From Paenibacillus cremeus (GTDB lineage Bacteria; Bacillota; Bacilli; Paenibacillales; NBRC-103111): 64,000 nt of DNA. The first letter of the stretch is position 1; every line of letters starts with the position of its first letter. The notes beneath the pieces are model-generated. The model saw only the letters and a program-made list of their open reading frames with translations. It ran no database searches and was not told the DNA's origin. Positions 1-8,623 of the stretch are shown one piece after another. The position numbers and the translations under genes were made by a program. Location: assembly GCF_007786445.1 (NCBI RefSeq), contig NZ_VNJI01000005.1, forward strand, positions 62,001 to 126,000, in the 5' to 3' direction.

Positions 1-159
1 ATTATTAATTATTCGAAATTTACTTTTCATCATCTGACCGATGATATTATTGTCGGCGGCAAGCTCGCGTACAAGAATGGCGCGATTCAGGTGCCGGACG
101 CCCCAGGACTTGGCGTGGAGCTGGACCGCGACAAGCTGGACCAATACGCGCAGCCATAA
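1..159 (+). CDS. Enolase-superfamily enzyme (mandelate racemase/glucarate dehydratase type), C-terminal fragment
   Basis: Only the last 52 codons are in the window; the reading frame is open from base 1 and stops with TAA at 157-159. The tail contains GG, then [12 protein letters not shown], the characteristic ending of mandelate racemase / muconate lactonizing / glucarate dehydratase-type enzymes, where this strand lies over the barrel mouth. The catalytic Lys, Asp and Glu residues are outside the window, so the substrate cannot be inferred. It converges on the MgtC-like gene with a strong shared hairpin between them. Confidence 0.7.
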   Translation: MINYSKFTFHHLTDDIIVGGKLAYKNGAIQVPDAPGLGVELDRDKLDQYAQP

Positions 160-163
160 AAAC

Positions 164-210
164 ACCAATCCCCCCGTTCGAAGAGAAGCTCTTCGGACGG
201 GGGGATTGGT
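164..210 (+). terminator. Bidirectional intrinsic terminator
   Basis: Inverted repeat of about 22 bp per arm (164-185 against 189-210) with a single mismatch and a 3-nt loop, G/C-rich in the middle. It separates the convergent enolase-type and MgtC-like genes. T-tracts are poor on both sides, so release may be weaker than the stem suggests. Confidence 0.75.
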
Positions 211-232
211 TGTGGAGACGCTCGCCCCTATG

Positions 233-991
233 CTAATGCGTTCGTTCGATGCTAGCTCCGCTGCCTACCACGCTTTTGCCAGCCTCCGTCCACAGTACGA
301 CATCCAGCGAGTTGATCTGGTCCACGGCCATCATCAGCTTCCCTTGATCCGTCACCTTCAGATTGAAGCTGAGCAGGATCGTCGGTTTCGCATTCGAACC
401 TTCGCCGGCCTCCGGTTCGGGAATCATCTTCACATTGACGATCTGAATCCCCTGCTCGCCGAATTTGGAAGCGATCGTGCCGAGCACCCCTGGATAGTCG
501 AGCGCTTTGACCGACACGTCGTGGCTCCGGCGGTGGCGCAGCAAATGCTTCTCCCATTTATTCAGCAGCAGCAAGCTGATCAGCACCATCAGCGTGGCGT
601 AGAACGCCGCAAACAAAAATCCCGCTCCCACGCATAGCCCGATGGCGGCAACGACCCACACCGAGGCGGCGGTCGTCAGCCCGCTGATCACCGATCCGTT
701 GCGTAAAATGGCGCCGGCTCCGAGAAAACCGATTCCGCTGATGACTTGAGCGGCCAATCGCGCCGGGTCAATCCGCACGTTCGGCTCATTGACAAATTCG
801 GAAAATCCGTAAATCGACAGCAGCATAATCGTAGCTGAGCCGAGACAAACCAAGATATGGGTCCGGAACCCGGCGGCATGGTTGCTCCATTCCCGTTCAA
901 GTCCAATCAACCCGCCAAGCACGGCGGCAATCAGCATTCGGAGCAGCAGCTCGCCGTGCGAAATATACCATAACCCCGATACTCCGGTCAT
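233..991 (-). CDS. MgtC/SapB-family membrane protein
   Basis: 252-residue integral membrane protein. The N-terminal half has four to five hydrophobic segments with the family pattern LIGLERE near residue 30 and a Gly-rich GIGFLGAGAI segment; the C-terminal half is a soluble ACT-like domain (YPGVLGTIASKFGEQ). MgtC proteins are linked to Mg2+ limitation and, in some bacteria, to inhibition of F-type ATPase; the transport role is unproven. The ATG at 991 is chosen over a GTG at 1000 because a GGGAGG lies 8 nt upstream of it. It is last in a three-gene unit behind the PHP protein (16-nt gap). Confidence 0.9.
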   Translation of the reverse strand: MTGVSGLWYISHGELLLRMLIAAVLGGLIGLEREWSNHAAGFRTHILVCLGSATIMLLSIYGFSEFVNEPNVRIDPARLAAQVISGIGFLGAGAILRNGSVISGLTTAASVWVVAAIGLCVGAGFLFAAFYATLMVLISLLLLNKWEKHLLRHRRSHDVSVKALDYPGVLGTIASKFGEQGIQIVNVKMIPEPEAGEGSNAKPTILLSFNLKVTDQGKLMMAVDQINSLDVVLWTEAGKSVVGSGASIERTH

Positions 992-1006
992 GCTGTCCAC
1001 CTCCCC

Positions 1007-2029
1007 TTAATGTTCGAAATAAATCGGATTGGTAAAGCCAATCATTGTACGCGCCCCGTGAAAGACGCCGTAAAGCTCCCCGCGAATCCAAGCTAACCCC
1101 TGGGTTTTGAGCGGACACACCACCTTCGGAAGCGCTTGGGACAGCTCGCAGCTCATTAAAGTGCCCAGGTTGCTCGTAATCCGCAGCTCCACCTCTGGCT
1201 TCTGAAGCTCCCATAAGCCTTCTCGAACGGAAAAATCGACGGAAAGCTCAAGCTGTACCGTAGGTGCGGCCGCCTGCGTCTCTATCACCTCGCCAATGCC
1301 GGCAAGTGGTGCGCTGCTATCCGAGCGAATGGAGATCAGCGGCAGCGGTCCCATCGAGATAGCGGCAGCCCCCCGCCCAAGTGCGGCCAGCGCGGCTCCA
1401 GCCAGCGGTCCCGGCATCGTCTCCTCAGCCGGAATCGCGAGGAACGTGGCCGCAATCGGCTCCGCCGGCGGCTCTGCCACATGCCAGTCTCTGCCGCAAG
1501 TAGCGGAAATCCGGTGCCCCTGATTCAGCAGCTCCGTCCAAAATGCAAACGCCCGCTCGTTGTTCCTCCGAATCGAAGGGAACAATCCCGACCATACTTC
1601 AATATAGTCAACTTGCGCCCAATCGGACACTTCAAATTCCCAAAAACAGCCCGTACACATCGGACTTCCGACACGGAACGGATGCGCAACGCCCACAAGG
1701 CCGCCCTGCCGATGAACCCCTTCAATGCCTCGATGAATATGAAACGGACTCAGATTCCGCCAGTCTACGTAGTCCTGAATGCCCAGCGTCACCATATGAC
1801 CGAAGAAGGTCGTCCACTCCAGCCCCCGAATCACCTCAACTCCAGTCTGCTCCACCACGCGCTCCCGGTCCGCCAGCCCGGTCATCGTGTTATGGTCAGT
1901 TAGCGCGACACCGGCCAAACCTAGCTCCTTTGCGCCTTCCGCGAGCTCCAATAGCGACTGCTTGCCATCACTATGAAACGTATGTGTATGCAGCTCAAAC
2001 GGCAGCCATCTCATTCTCGATTCACTCAT
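1007..2029 (-). CDS. PHP-domain metallohydrolase (CehA/McbA-like)
   Basis: 340 residues. The N-terminal PHP motif FELHTHTFHSD (about residues 11-21) supplies metal-binding His residues, followed by LTDHNTMTG and by GVAHPFR further on, as in the CehA/McbA group. PHP proteins hydrolyse phosphate or other esters at a di- or trinuclear metal site; the substrate here is not identifiable. The last 100 residues are beta-rich and do not match a domain I recognise. The ribosome site AGGAGG lies inside the end of the preceding gene, only 3 nt away, so the two are probably translationally coupled. Confidence 0.85.
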   Translation of the reverse strand: MSESRMRWLPFELHTHTFHSDGKQSLLELAEGAKELGLAGVALTDHNTMTGLADRERVVEQTGVEVIRGLEWTTFFGHMVTLGIQDYVDWRNLSPFHIHRGIEGVHRQGGLVGVAHPFRVGSPMCTGCFWEFEVSDWAQVDYIEVWSGLFPSIRRNNERAFAFWTELLNQGHRISATCGRDWHVAEPPAEPIAATFLAIPAEETMPGPLAGAALAALGRGAAAISMGPLPLISIRSDSSAPLAGIGEVIETQAAAPTVQLELSVDFSVREGLWELQKPEVELRITSNLGTLMSCELSQALPKVVCPLKTQGLAWIRGELYGVFHGARTMIGFTNPIYFEH

Positions 2030-2032
2030 AGC

Positions 2033-2497
2033 TCAGCGTTCGCCTCCTTCCCATGCATGAAGCTTGTAGCGGCACTCCTCCGTAACAACGCAGTGCAAAT
2101 TGATCATAATGCGCAGCTGTCCGCGCGGAAAGACGCCAGGAATTAGCCCGGGCGATGCTTCTTCTTCACTTATGATCAAATGCTGTACCGGGTCATGCCG
2201 GTGTCCCGCGCCTCGGAAGCCGTTCTCGTCATCAAACGAGAGGGTCAGCAAATTTTTCAAAGGCAAATAGCTGCGCCAATTCTCCTTATAGGACGCCAGG
2301 TGCTCGGGCTGGATATAGCTCCCAAGCGCTTCATCGATCAGCTGCTTCGCTTTCGCTTCGTCTGCCAGATCTTTCGGAGCATAGGCGAATTCAATATGCA
2401 GCTCGCGAACCGGGTGATTCAAATGAATCGTATAGGTGATATGGCTTTTGGAACAGCTGGGTGTTACGATGCCTACTGCTTGGAGCAGTGTGTTCAT
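2033..2497 (-). CDS. Uncharacterised protein, first gene of the PHP-MgtC unit
   Basis: 154 residues, no signal peptide or membrane segment, no family I recognise. The sequence is mixed alpha/beta, rich in His (GAGHRHDPVQHLI around residues 96-108) and ends with a basic/acidic tail. A longer in-frame start exists 75 nt upstream, but GGGGAGGA lies directly before the ATG at 2497, which decides the start. It is the promoter-proximal gene of a unit with the PHP hydrolase, so it may work on the same substrate; this is inference from position only. Confidence 0.7.
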   Translation of the reverse strand: MNTLLQAVGIVTPSCSKSHITYTIHLNHPVRELHIEFAYAPKDLADEAKAKQLIDEALGSYIQPEHLASYKENWRSYLPLKNLLTLSFDDENGFRGAGHRHDPVQHLIISEEEASPGLIPGVFPRGQLRIMINLHCVVTEECRYKLHAWEGGER

Positions 2498-2526
2498 GAC
2501 GAATCCTCCCCGCCAAACGATTATAA

Positions 2527-2541
2527 TTGTAACCGCTAACA
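2527..2541. promoter_or_regulatory. cre (CcpA) site over a promoter
   Basis: These 15 bases fit the Bacillus cre consensus WTGNAANCGNWNNCW at every fixed position. The site abuts a TATAAT (2520-2525, minus strand) that is the likely -10 of the 2497-233 unit, so CcpA binding would block that promoter. No good -35 is visible. Confidence 0.6.
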
Positions 2542-2594
2542 TAAATACGCTGATAAAAAACGAATCTTGCATTATACCAGTGCTAATGATATAG

Positions 2595-2608
2595 TTAAAC
2601 CGGTTTAA
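2595..2608. promoter_or_regulatory. Perfect 14-bp palindrome
   Basis: TTAAACCGGTTTAA is its own reverse complement. It lies in the divergent intergenic region, 10 bp from the first of two related 20-bp operators, and may be an accessory operator half-site pair. Confidence 0.45.
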
Positions 2609-2617
2609 TGCTAGAAA

Positions 2618-2637
2618 TAGGTTAAGCGGTTAACCTA
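2618..2637. promoter_or_regulatory. Operator copy 1, LacI-like
   Basis: Inverted repeat TAGGTTAA-N4-TTAACCTA with a GC-centred core, typical in form for a LacI/GalR-family operator. It shares 17 of 20 bases with the site at 2836-2855. Confidence 0.6.
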
Positions 2638-2835
2638 CATAACAATATGAACATTATGCTGATTAATCCGTACGCTGTCAACCGCTTTTTTTCCTATATT
2701 TATCCTGACTTAGCCTAGCATTAATCGTTATTTACCCCAACTTCTTACTAGCCTATGTTGGACCGTTTCAAAATAGTATGGCAGTCAAATTGATTTTCCA
2801 AAGCCTACTGCATTCCCACTGTTTTTAAGCGGCAT

Positions 2836-2855
2836 TAGGGTAAGCACTTAACCTA
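2836..2855. promoter_or_regulatory. Operator copy 2, LacI-like
   Basis: Matches the 2618-2637 site at 17 of 20 positions; the arms are TAGGGTAA and TTAACCTA. It lies 32 bp before the aldo/keto reductase start codon. The two centres are 218 bp apart, compatible with DNA looping over the divergent promoters. Confidence 0.6.
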
Positions 2856-2887
2856 CCCGTTTAGGTATGAGAGGAGATTAAGACACA

Positions 2888-3820
2888 ATGAAAAGACTAC
2901 TGGTACAGGGCGTACAGCTTCCGTGTTCGCAGATGATTATGGGCTCGGATTATTTCAAAACCGTCAATCAAGCACATGTGAACAGCATGCTCGACGCTTA
3001 CGCGGACATGGGCGGCAATACGATCGATACCGCTCACGGCTACGGCGAGGGTGAAAGCGAGCGGGCGATCGGAGCGTGGCTCCGCTCACGTAATAACCGG
3101 GAGCGCGTGCTCATCCTGACCAAAGGCGCGCACCATGACGAGAACGGCCCGCGGGTAAACCCGCAAGCGATCACGAGCGATTTGACCGAAAGCTTGGAGC
3201 GGCTGCAGACCAACTACGTTGACTTCTATGCGCTTCACCGCGATGACCCGAACGTGCCGGTGGAGCCGATCATCGATATCTTAAACGAGCATATCGCCGC
3301 GGGAAAAATCCGTGCCATCGGCGGCTCGAACTGGACGCATCAGCGCCTGCAGGAAGCTAACGAGTACGCAGCGCGCCAAGGCCTCCAAGGGTTTACGTTC
3401 AGCAGCACGAACCTCAGCTTAGCCAAACCGAACATCCCCCGCTGGCCGGGCTGTGTCTCGGCAGACGAAGCGACCTGCGCTTGGCATCAGCGGCACGAAT
3501 TTCCGCTATTCTCCTGGTCATCGCTCGCTGGCGGGTTCATGACCGGACGGTATTCTCCCGACAATACCGACAATGAGGAGATGATGCGTGTCTACTACAA
3601 CGACCGCAACTGGAAGCGCATCGAACATGCGAACCAATTGGCGGCGGAGAAAGGCGTCACGCTGGCGCAAATTTCGCTGGCTTATGTATTTAACCAATCG
3701 TTCCCTACGTGCGCGATTGTGGCCGCTCATACGCACGCGGAGCTTCAAGCGAACCGTGTGGCAGCGGAGTTGACACTGACGGAGCAAGAAGTGCGCTGGC
3801 TAGACCTGAGCAACGAGTAG
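2888..3820 (+). CDS. Aldo/keto reductase
   Basis: 310-residue NAD(P)H-dependent oxidoreductase of the AKR superfamily, a cytosolic TIM barrel. The catalytic tetrad is visible: Asp47 and Tyr52 in NTIDTAHGYG, Lys79 in ILTKG and His117 in YALHRDD. The C-terminal region with AQISLAYVFNQ is the usual cofactor-binding end. GAGGAGA lies 10 nt before the ATG. It is monocistronic, followed at once by a terminator, and divergent from the PHP unit; the twin operators suggest regulation by a LacI-type repressor encoded elsewhere. The substrate is unknown. Confidence 0.9.
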   Translation: MKRLLVQGVQLPCSQMIMGSDYFKTVNQAHVNSMLDAYADMGGNTIDTAHGYGEGESERAIGAWLRSRNNRERVLILTKGAHHDENGPRVNPQAITSDLTESLERLQTNYVDFYALHRDDPNVPVEPIIDILNEHIAAGKIRAIGGSNWTHQRLQEANEYAARQGLQGFTFSSTNLSLAKPNIPRWPGCVSADEATCAWHQRHEFPLFSWSSLAGGFMTGRYSPDNTDNEEMMRVYYNDRNWKRIEHANQLAAEKGVTLAQISLAYVFNQSFPTCAIVAAHTHAELQANRVAAELTLTEQEVRWLDLSNE

Positions 3821-3827
3821 AGATAAC

Positions 3828-3867
3828 AAAACCGCCCTTCACACCATGGCATGAATGGGCGGTTTTT
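3828..3867 (+). terminator. Intrinsic terminator of the aldo/keto reductase gene
   Basis: AAAACCGCCC pairs with GGGCGGTTTT around a 19-nt loop and ends in TTTTT. The A-run on the other side lets it also serve the convergent YitT gene. Confidence 0.85.
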
Positions 3868-3881
3868 AACTCCATCTAACA

Positions 3882-4538
3882 TCACACATACTTCAACGTA
3901 CATAAGCTGGTGGCGATCCCGCCTGCACTAATCGTAACGATTGAGAGCAGCAGCGTTTCGCGTGACAGCAGCAATCCCCCCAGACTAACAATAATCCCGT
4001 CCAGAAGAAAAATGAGAATGCCCACGTTGATCGGCACCAGCTTGGACAAAAATTGCGCGAGCAAATCCGTCCCGCCGGTGCTCGTTTCAAATCGCAGCAT
4101 AATGCCGATGCCCGTACCTATCAGAACGCCTCCCAGCGCGGAGCTGGTAAACGGCGCGAGCTCTACGTAATAAACGAAGTAATAATGATACGGCTCAAGC
4201 AAATCGATGATTAGCGATGAAATCCATAGCCCGTGTAAGCTGTTGTACAAAATGTCGCGGTAATACATCCAAGCCAGCACAAAAATGGGAATACTGCACA
4301 AAAACATCACTAGCCCCACCTTCGTACCGAACAAATAATTGATGATTAATGCGATACCGATCAATCCACCATCCAGCACTCTGAACGGCATGAGGAAAAA
4401 ATTGATGCCGATCGAAATGAGCAGGCTTCCCGCGACAATAGCTGTAATTTTGGGCAACGGTGGCAATTCAATCATCTCCTGGCGGCAGCATAGCCTGTCA
4501 CCATGATGTATATGCTTCAACCAGTGATAAATTTCCAT
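3882..4538 (-). CDS. YitT-family membrane protein
   Basis: Up to 218 residues with five to six membrane segments. The repeated hydrophobic/Gly pattern, including LDGGLIGIALIINY and FETSTGGTDLLAQ, is typical of the YitT family (DUF161). The usual C-terminal DUF2179 domain is absent, so this is the short form. Function is unknown; roles in small-molecule export have been suggested for the family. The start is uncertain: AAGGGA lies 6 nt before the ATG at 4538, but an AGGAG precedes a possible TTG start about 24 codons later. Confidence 0.8.
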   Translation of the reverse strand: MEIYHWLKHIHHGDRLCCRQEMIELPPLPKITAIVAGSLLISIGINFFLMPFRVLDGGLIGIALIINYLFGTKVGLVMFLCSIPIFVLAWMYYRDILYNSLHGLWISSLIIDLLEPYHYYFVYYVELAPFTSSALGGVLIGTGIGIMLRFETSTGGTDLLAQFLSKLVPINVGILIFLLDGIIVSLGGLLLSRETLLLSIVTISAGGIATSLCTLKYV

Positions 4539-4552
4539 AAAATTCCCTTAAA

Positions 4553-4587
4553 CAAAAAGACCCACCCAGGTCTTGGACCCAGATGGG
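4553..4587 (-). terminator. Intrinsic terminator with G-U pairs, read on the minus strand
   Basis: A 12-bp stem (4561-4572 against 4576-4587) closes on a CAA loop and is followed by TCTTTTT. It pairs fully only in minus-strand RNA, where three positions become G-U pairs. It ends the YetF/YrbG-like gene. Confidence 0.8.
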
Positions 4588-4589
4588 AT

Positions 4590-5453
4590 TCAACAGCGGA
4601 CCAGCACCGGCTTCAGGTCTTCGATCATTTGCTGCAGCTGCTTGGACGATTGCTCATACATTTGCTTGGCCTCTGCATTCTTGGTCGTCAGCCCGAACAG
4701 CTCGATATCCGCTTCGATTTTTTTCAGTTGCGCGAACAGTGTCGCCCGCTGCTGAGACTCGGAGACCTGCAGCTGATCATCATAAAGATCGACATACAGC
4801 TCGCCGAAGCCATTGACCTGCCCGAAAAAGACGTTTTCCACCGTAACCCCGAGCTTCTGCAATTCCTCATACAGCCATTCCCGGCTGAGGCCCATGGTGG
4901 CCAGCGGCTCATCCATAATGTTGCCATCCTCAATTACCGCTTGCGGCTCGATTTCCGGTCCAACCTTGATCCCCAGATGCGCGGCCGTCAGGGGCTGGTG
5001 CTCCCGCTTCAGCAGGATATTGATCTCTCCGCTCGGCTCGATGATGGCGAATTCCACGTCGGCCACCTTGAACACACTCTTTTTTCTTAGCTTGCTCATG
5101 AGCTCGGTGGTCGTCAGCCGTTCCTTTTTCACGTTGTCCTCGAGGATCTTGCCTTCCTTGATCAGCACGGTTGCGGTACTGTCAATGAGATTGCGCATCT
5201 TGATGCTTTTCATCTGTAAAAATTCGATTCCGAGCGAAACGAGCACCCAGACCGACAAGGCGATCAAGCCTAAATACCAGGCATATTCAACATCGAGCGA
5301 GATGGATGCCGCCAAATTGCCGATGGAAATGCCGGTAATATACTCGAAGGGCGAAAGCTGCGTAATTTGCCGTTTTCCCAGCAGCCTAGTCATCGCAAAC
5401 AACGCTAATACACCGAACAAGGTTCGTAGCACAACCTCTAACCAATCCGGCAT
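4590..5453 (-). CDS. DUF421 membrane protein, YetF/YrbG type
   Basis: 287 residues. Three membrane helices in the first 75 residues include the family signature MTRLLGKRQI then SPFEYITGISIGN; two DUF421 soluble domains follow, and the tail (about 215-280) is a predicted coiled coil. In Bacillus, YrbG of this family is encoded next to spoVB, as here, so orthology is likely. Related YetF-type proteins are found in spore membranes, but the biochemical function is unclear. AAGGAGG lies 9 nt before the ATG. Confidence 0.88.
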   Translation of the reverse strand: MPDWLEVVLRTLFGVLALFAMTRLLGKRQITQLSPFEYITGISIGNLAASISLDVEYAWYLGLIALSVWVLVSLGIEFLQMKSIKMRNLIDSTATVLIKEGKILEDNVKKERLTTTELMSKLRKKSVFKVADVEFAIIEPSGEINILLKREHQPLTAAHLGIKVGPEIEPQAVIEDGNIMDEPLATMGLSREWLYEELQKLGVTVENVFFGQVNGFGELYVDLYDDQLQVSESQQRATLFAQLKKIEADIELFGLTTKNAEAKQMYEQSSKQLQQMIEDLKPVLVRC

Positions 5454-5537
5454 GGTCTACCGCCTCCTTTTCCGAATGGTATTGGGATGCAGCTGCAACC
5501 AAATTATGTGCATTTTGCACGTTTTTTACTCATTTTT

Positions 5538-7097
5538 TTAGGAGATAATGCGCTTAATCCCCGGAATCCGCTGCATGTCATGGCGCTTAATGGTGTTGGT
5601 GGATAACAGGGAAATCGTATACACGACGAGCGATACCAGAATGCACCCAATCACCGACCACAAGAGCGGATAGTGCGCCTGCTGCCCATACACATACGCG
5701 CTCTGCCCCACCAAGACCGTGACCACCAGGCAAAAGCTGACCTTCAGCCAGCTGCGCAGATCGAAGGAAAAGCCGATCACCTTGGATACCGCGAGCAAGT
5801 TGAGCAGCGTTAACAGGGCAACGCCAAAATTAAAGCCCCAGATCACCCCATGAATGCCCATCTGCATCCCCAGGATAAACATCATCGTCCCTTCTACCAG
5901 CGTGGACGCGATAAAGTTCCGCATCACCGTGTTGATCTTCCCCAAGCCCAGCAGTACCGCGTGCAGCGGGGGCTCGAAATAATGCAGCAAAAACACCGGC
6001 GCCAACAGCTTCAAGAACGTTCCAGCTTCGGGATTGTGGTATACAACTGTCGTTAACGGGATCGCCCAGACATATAAAATGAGCGTACATGGGGCGCCGA
6101 TAATGAGTGCGATCCGTATGGCTTGATCCAGCCGCTCATGAATGAGCCGCCGGTTATTCTGGGCGTTCGCCTCACTGATCGCCGGAATCAGCGCGGTCGA
6201 TAACGAGCTCATGATAAAGCCGGGAAACACGAGCAAAGGAAACGCATAGCCGGCCAAGAGGCCGTATTGCTTGGTCGCGATCACGGTACTGATGCCTGCG
6301 ATCGCCAGGCTCTTGGTGATCATCATCGGCTCGATCGCCCGGTAGATGGAGTGAATAAAGCCATTGCCTGTCGTCGGCAGGCCGATCTGCAGCAGCTCGG
6401 ACAGCGTCTCCTTCTCCTCTCTTAGCCGTGACGACATCGCTTGCCGAAGCAGGCCGCTGCGCCGCTTGTAAATTTTCAGCGAGAGCAGCAAATACAACAG
6501 TCCTGCCCCTTCCCCAATGACCGAGGCGATCATCGCCCCGGCCGCCGCATACTCGAGACCGTAAGGCAGCAGCGTCTGAACCAGTGCGGTGATAAGAATA
6601 ATCCGAATCACCTGCTCAATGACGTCGGACAGCGCCAAGGGCTTCATATTTTGCTTCCCGCGAAAATATCCCTTGATGACCGAGGACACCGCGACCAGCG
6701 GAGCAATCGGAGTAATCGCCAGCATCGCATAATAAGCCCGCGGGTCGGTTAATATCCAAGATCCGATCAGCTTCGAGCCCAGCAGCACGATCAAGGTTAA
6801 GCTGATGCTCATCGTTCCTGTAATGGTCAGCGAGACGAACAGGATGCGCTTGACCTTGGCCCGGTCCCCGTGCGCTTCCGCTTCCGCCACCAGCTTGGAG
6901 ATCGCCACCGGCAGCCCCAGGCTGGTTAACGTGACGATCACCGGAACCAGCGGATGCGCCATCATGAGGAGCCCGATCCCCTCGGGTCCTAAATATCTGG
7001 CCAGCACAATGCTGTTGACAAACCCGAGCATGCGGGTAATAAAAGCCGCGATCGTTAAAATGACGGTGCCACGAACAAACGAAGACGTCGAATTCAT
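5538..7097 (-). CDS. spoVB: SpoVB-like MATE/MVF flippase, stage V sporulation protein B
   Basis: 519 residues with about 14 membrane segments, the size and topology of SpoVB/polysaccharide flippases of the MOP exporter superfamily. The N-terminus (RGTVILTIAAFITR, then LGPEGIGLLMM) matches the SpoVB subgroup. SpoVB is needed for cortex formation in Bacillus spores, probably in lipid-linked precursor translocation; the precise substrate is debated. AAAGGAGG precedes the ATG. The YetF/YrbG-like gene follows 84 nt downstream on the same strand, preserving Bacillus gene order. A TTGACA-type -35 lies upstream. Confidence 0.9.
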   Translation of the reverse strand: MNSTSSFVRGTVILTIAAFITRMLGFVNSIVLARYLGPEGIGLLMMAHPLVPVIVTLTSLGLPVAISKLVAEAEAHGDRAKVKRILFVSLTITGTMSISLTLIVLLGSKLIGSWILTDPRAYYAMLAITPIAPLVAVSSVIKGYFRGKQNMKPLALSDVIEQVIRIILITALVQTLLPYGLEYAAAGAMIASVIGEGAGLLYLLLSLKIYKRRSGLLRQAMSSRLREEKETLSELLQIGLPTTGNGFIHSIYRAIEPMMITKSLAIAGISTVIATKQYGLLAGYAFPLLVFPGFIMSSLSTALIPAISEANAQNNRRLIHERLDQAIRIALIIGAPCTLILYVWAIPLTTVVYHNPEAGTFLKLLAPVFLLHYFEPPLHAVLLGLGKINTVMRNFIASTLVEGTMMFILGMQMGIHGVIWGFNFGVALLTLLNLLAVSKVIGFSFDLRSWLKVSFCLVVTVLVGQSAYVYGQQAHYPLLWSVIGCILVSLVVYTISLLSTNTIKRHDMQRIPGIKRIIS

Positions 7098-7237
7098 TGC
7101 TTCTGAGCCTCCTTTGTTGCAACTGCAATAGAAGATTCAGCTATAACAGCTGTCAACTTGATGCGTGTGATGGGACGGCATAATTATAAATGTATGATGG
7201 ACAACCGCGGCTGATTACCTACGTTTTGGACAACGAC

Positions 7238-7272
7238 AAAAAAACCGGCTCTCTCACGGGAGAACCGGCTTC
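7238..7272 (-). terminator. Intrinsic terminator of ppaC
   Basis: Minus-strand stem GCCGGTTCTC against GAGAG(A)GCCGG, followed by seven to eight T residues. It lies 18 nt after the ppaC stop codon. Confidence 0.85.
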
Positions 7273-7289
7273 AGTTATGCTTTACGAGA

Positions 7290-8222
7290 TTAGAACTTGT
7301 TCAACGTCTCCGTCAGAACAGGAACGATCTGCGATTTGCGGGATACGACGCCTTTCAGCACCGCTTTGTTATCGGACAAAATCACGTTGTAAGCCTTCTC
7401 TACAGCGTTGCTCACACGGCCAAGAGCAATGGCGATCGAGTCATTGTTCAAAATATCCGTTACAACGAATACGAACAGATCCAGACCCTTCTCGTTAATG
7501 ATCGTGTTGAGTGCTGCTTCAAGCTCCGCCTGGCGGGAAATGACATCGTTCGTATCCACCGCGTTCACTTGTGCGATCTCGACTTTGTAGCTGCCCATTT
7601 GGAACTCTTTAGCATCCAAGGAGATCAGCTGTGCAATCGTCTTGTCGCTCAAATCCGCGCCAGCTTTCAGCATGGCCAGACCGTATTCTTCGGCATTCAC
7701 GCCGGCGATCTCCGCCAGTTCACGAGCAGCCGCTACGTCTTCAGGCGTGCAGGTTGGCGACTTGAACAGAAGCGAATCGGAAATGATTGCGGAAAGCATA
7801 AGACCAGCGGTTTGTGGAGCGACAGCCACGTTGTTTTCTTTAAACAATTTATTTAAAATGGTGGCGGTGCAGCCAACCGGCTCCGCGCGGTAGTACAGCG
7901 GATGACTGGTCTCAAAGTTCGCAATGCGGTGGTGGTCGATAACCTCGGTTACACGCACCTTCTCGATATCGCTGGCGCTTTGTTGACGCTCGTTGTGGTC
8001 AACGAGAATGACTTGGCTGGCTTCGTTCGCTACCGTCTCAACCAAGCGAGGCGCAGCGGCCTTGAACTGATCCAGTGCGTATTGAGTTTCACCGTTGACG
8101 CTGCCGAGGCGAACCGCTTCTACGTTTACGCCCAATTTAGCTTTCAAATCTGCGTACGCAAGTGCCGAGCAAATCGAATCGGTGTCCGGATTTTTATGCC
8201 CGAAAATCAAAGTTTTTTCCAT
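7290..8222 (-). CDS. ppaC: Manganese-dependent inorganic pyrophosphatase
   Basis: 310 residues, the normal length for family II pyrophosphatases of the DHH superfamily, which hydrolyse PPi to phosphate with Mn2+ in the cytosol. The metal-binding motifs are visible in order: GHKNPDTDS (His9, Asp13, Asp15), VDHNE (Asp75, His76) and DHHR (Asp96, His97, His98). The DHHA2 domain with SRKSQIVP near the end binds substrate phosphates. It is monocistronic with its own promoter, GAGGAG ribosome site and terminator, as expected for a housekeeping gene. Confidence 0.97.
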   Translation of the reverse strand: MEKTLIFGHKNPDTDSICSALAYADLKAKLGVNVEAVRLGSVNGETQYALDQFKAAAPRLVETVANEASQVILVDHNERQQSASDIEKVRVTEVIDHHRIANFETSHPLYYRAEPVGCTATILNKLFKENNVAVAPQTAGLMLSAIISDSLLFKSPTCTPEDVAAARELAEIAGVNAEEYGLAMLKAGADLSDKTIAQLISLDAKEFQMGSYKVEIAQVNAVDTNDVISRQAELEAALNTIINEKGLDLFVFVVTDILNNDSIAIALGRVSNAVEKAYNVILSDNKAVLKGVVSRKSQIVPVLTETLNKF

Positions 8223-8341
8223 GGGTAGACTCCTCTGTCTTTAGAATGGTTATGTATATGATAATATAATACTCCATAACCCGATTATAGCGCAAAACAC
8301 CCTTATTCCAACCCCTTTACAGAGATTTATCTCGAAAATTG

Positions 8342-8380
8342 AAAAGGCTGCAGCTCAATGGCCTCAGCCACCCTGCAGCC
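8342..8380 (-). terminator. Intrinsic terminator of the 57-residue gene
   Basis: GGCTGCAG (8346-8353) pairs with CTGCAGCC (8373-8380) and, on the minus strand, is followed by TTTTC. It lies 22 nt beyond the small gene's stop codon. Confidence 0.75.
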
Positions 8381-8402
8381 TCCCGTTTGACTCCCGGTTC
8401 CC

Positions 8403-8576
8403 TCAAGCCTCGATACTAAAAATGACAAGCGGATTCCATTCCGCCTGGTTTTTCATAAACTCCGAACGATCCGTAACCGTATACTCATTCGTAGCAGGAA
8501 AATGAATTACGTAGTACGACGTATTGTTTTCTCGGAACAATTTCTTCGCCATATCGATTGCATATTGCTTCGTCAT
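8403..8576 (-). CDS. Small uncharacterised protein, 57 aa
   Basis: The frame begins MTKQYAIDMAKKLF and ends with VIFSIEA. It is soluble, with an amphipathic N-terminal helix followed by beta-like segments (YYVIHFPA, EYTVTD). I do not recognise the family. Reality is supported by a consensus sigma-A promoter upstream and a terminator immediately downstream, which make it a complete monocistron. The ribosome site (GGGGGA) is 11-12 nt from the ATG and is only fair. Confidence 0.65.
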   Translation of the reverse strand: MTKQYAIDMAKKLFRENNTSYYVIHFPATNEYTVTDRSEFMKNQAEWNPLVIFSIEA

Positions 8577-8623
8577 CGTCGCTCATTCCCCCTATTTTGG
8601 CCTATACTTTTCCAGCAAAATGA

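Noticed and set aside
7098-7289. Riboswitch or T-box before spoVB
   Set aside because: I see no conserved T-box or riboswitch core, only a promoter-like TTGACA and the ppaC terminator.
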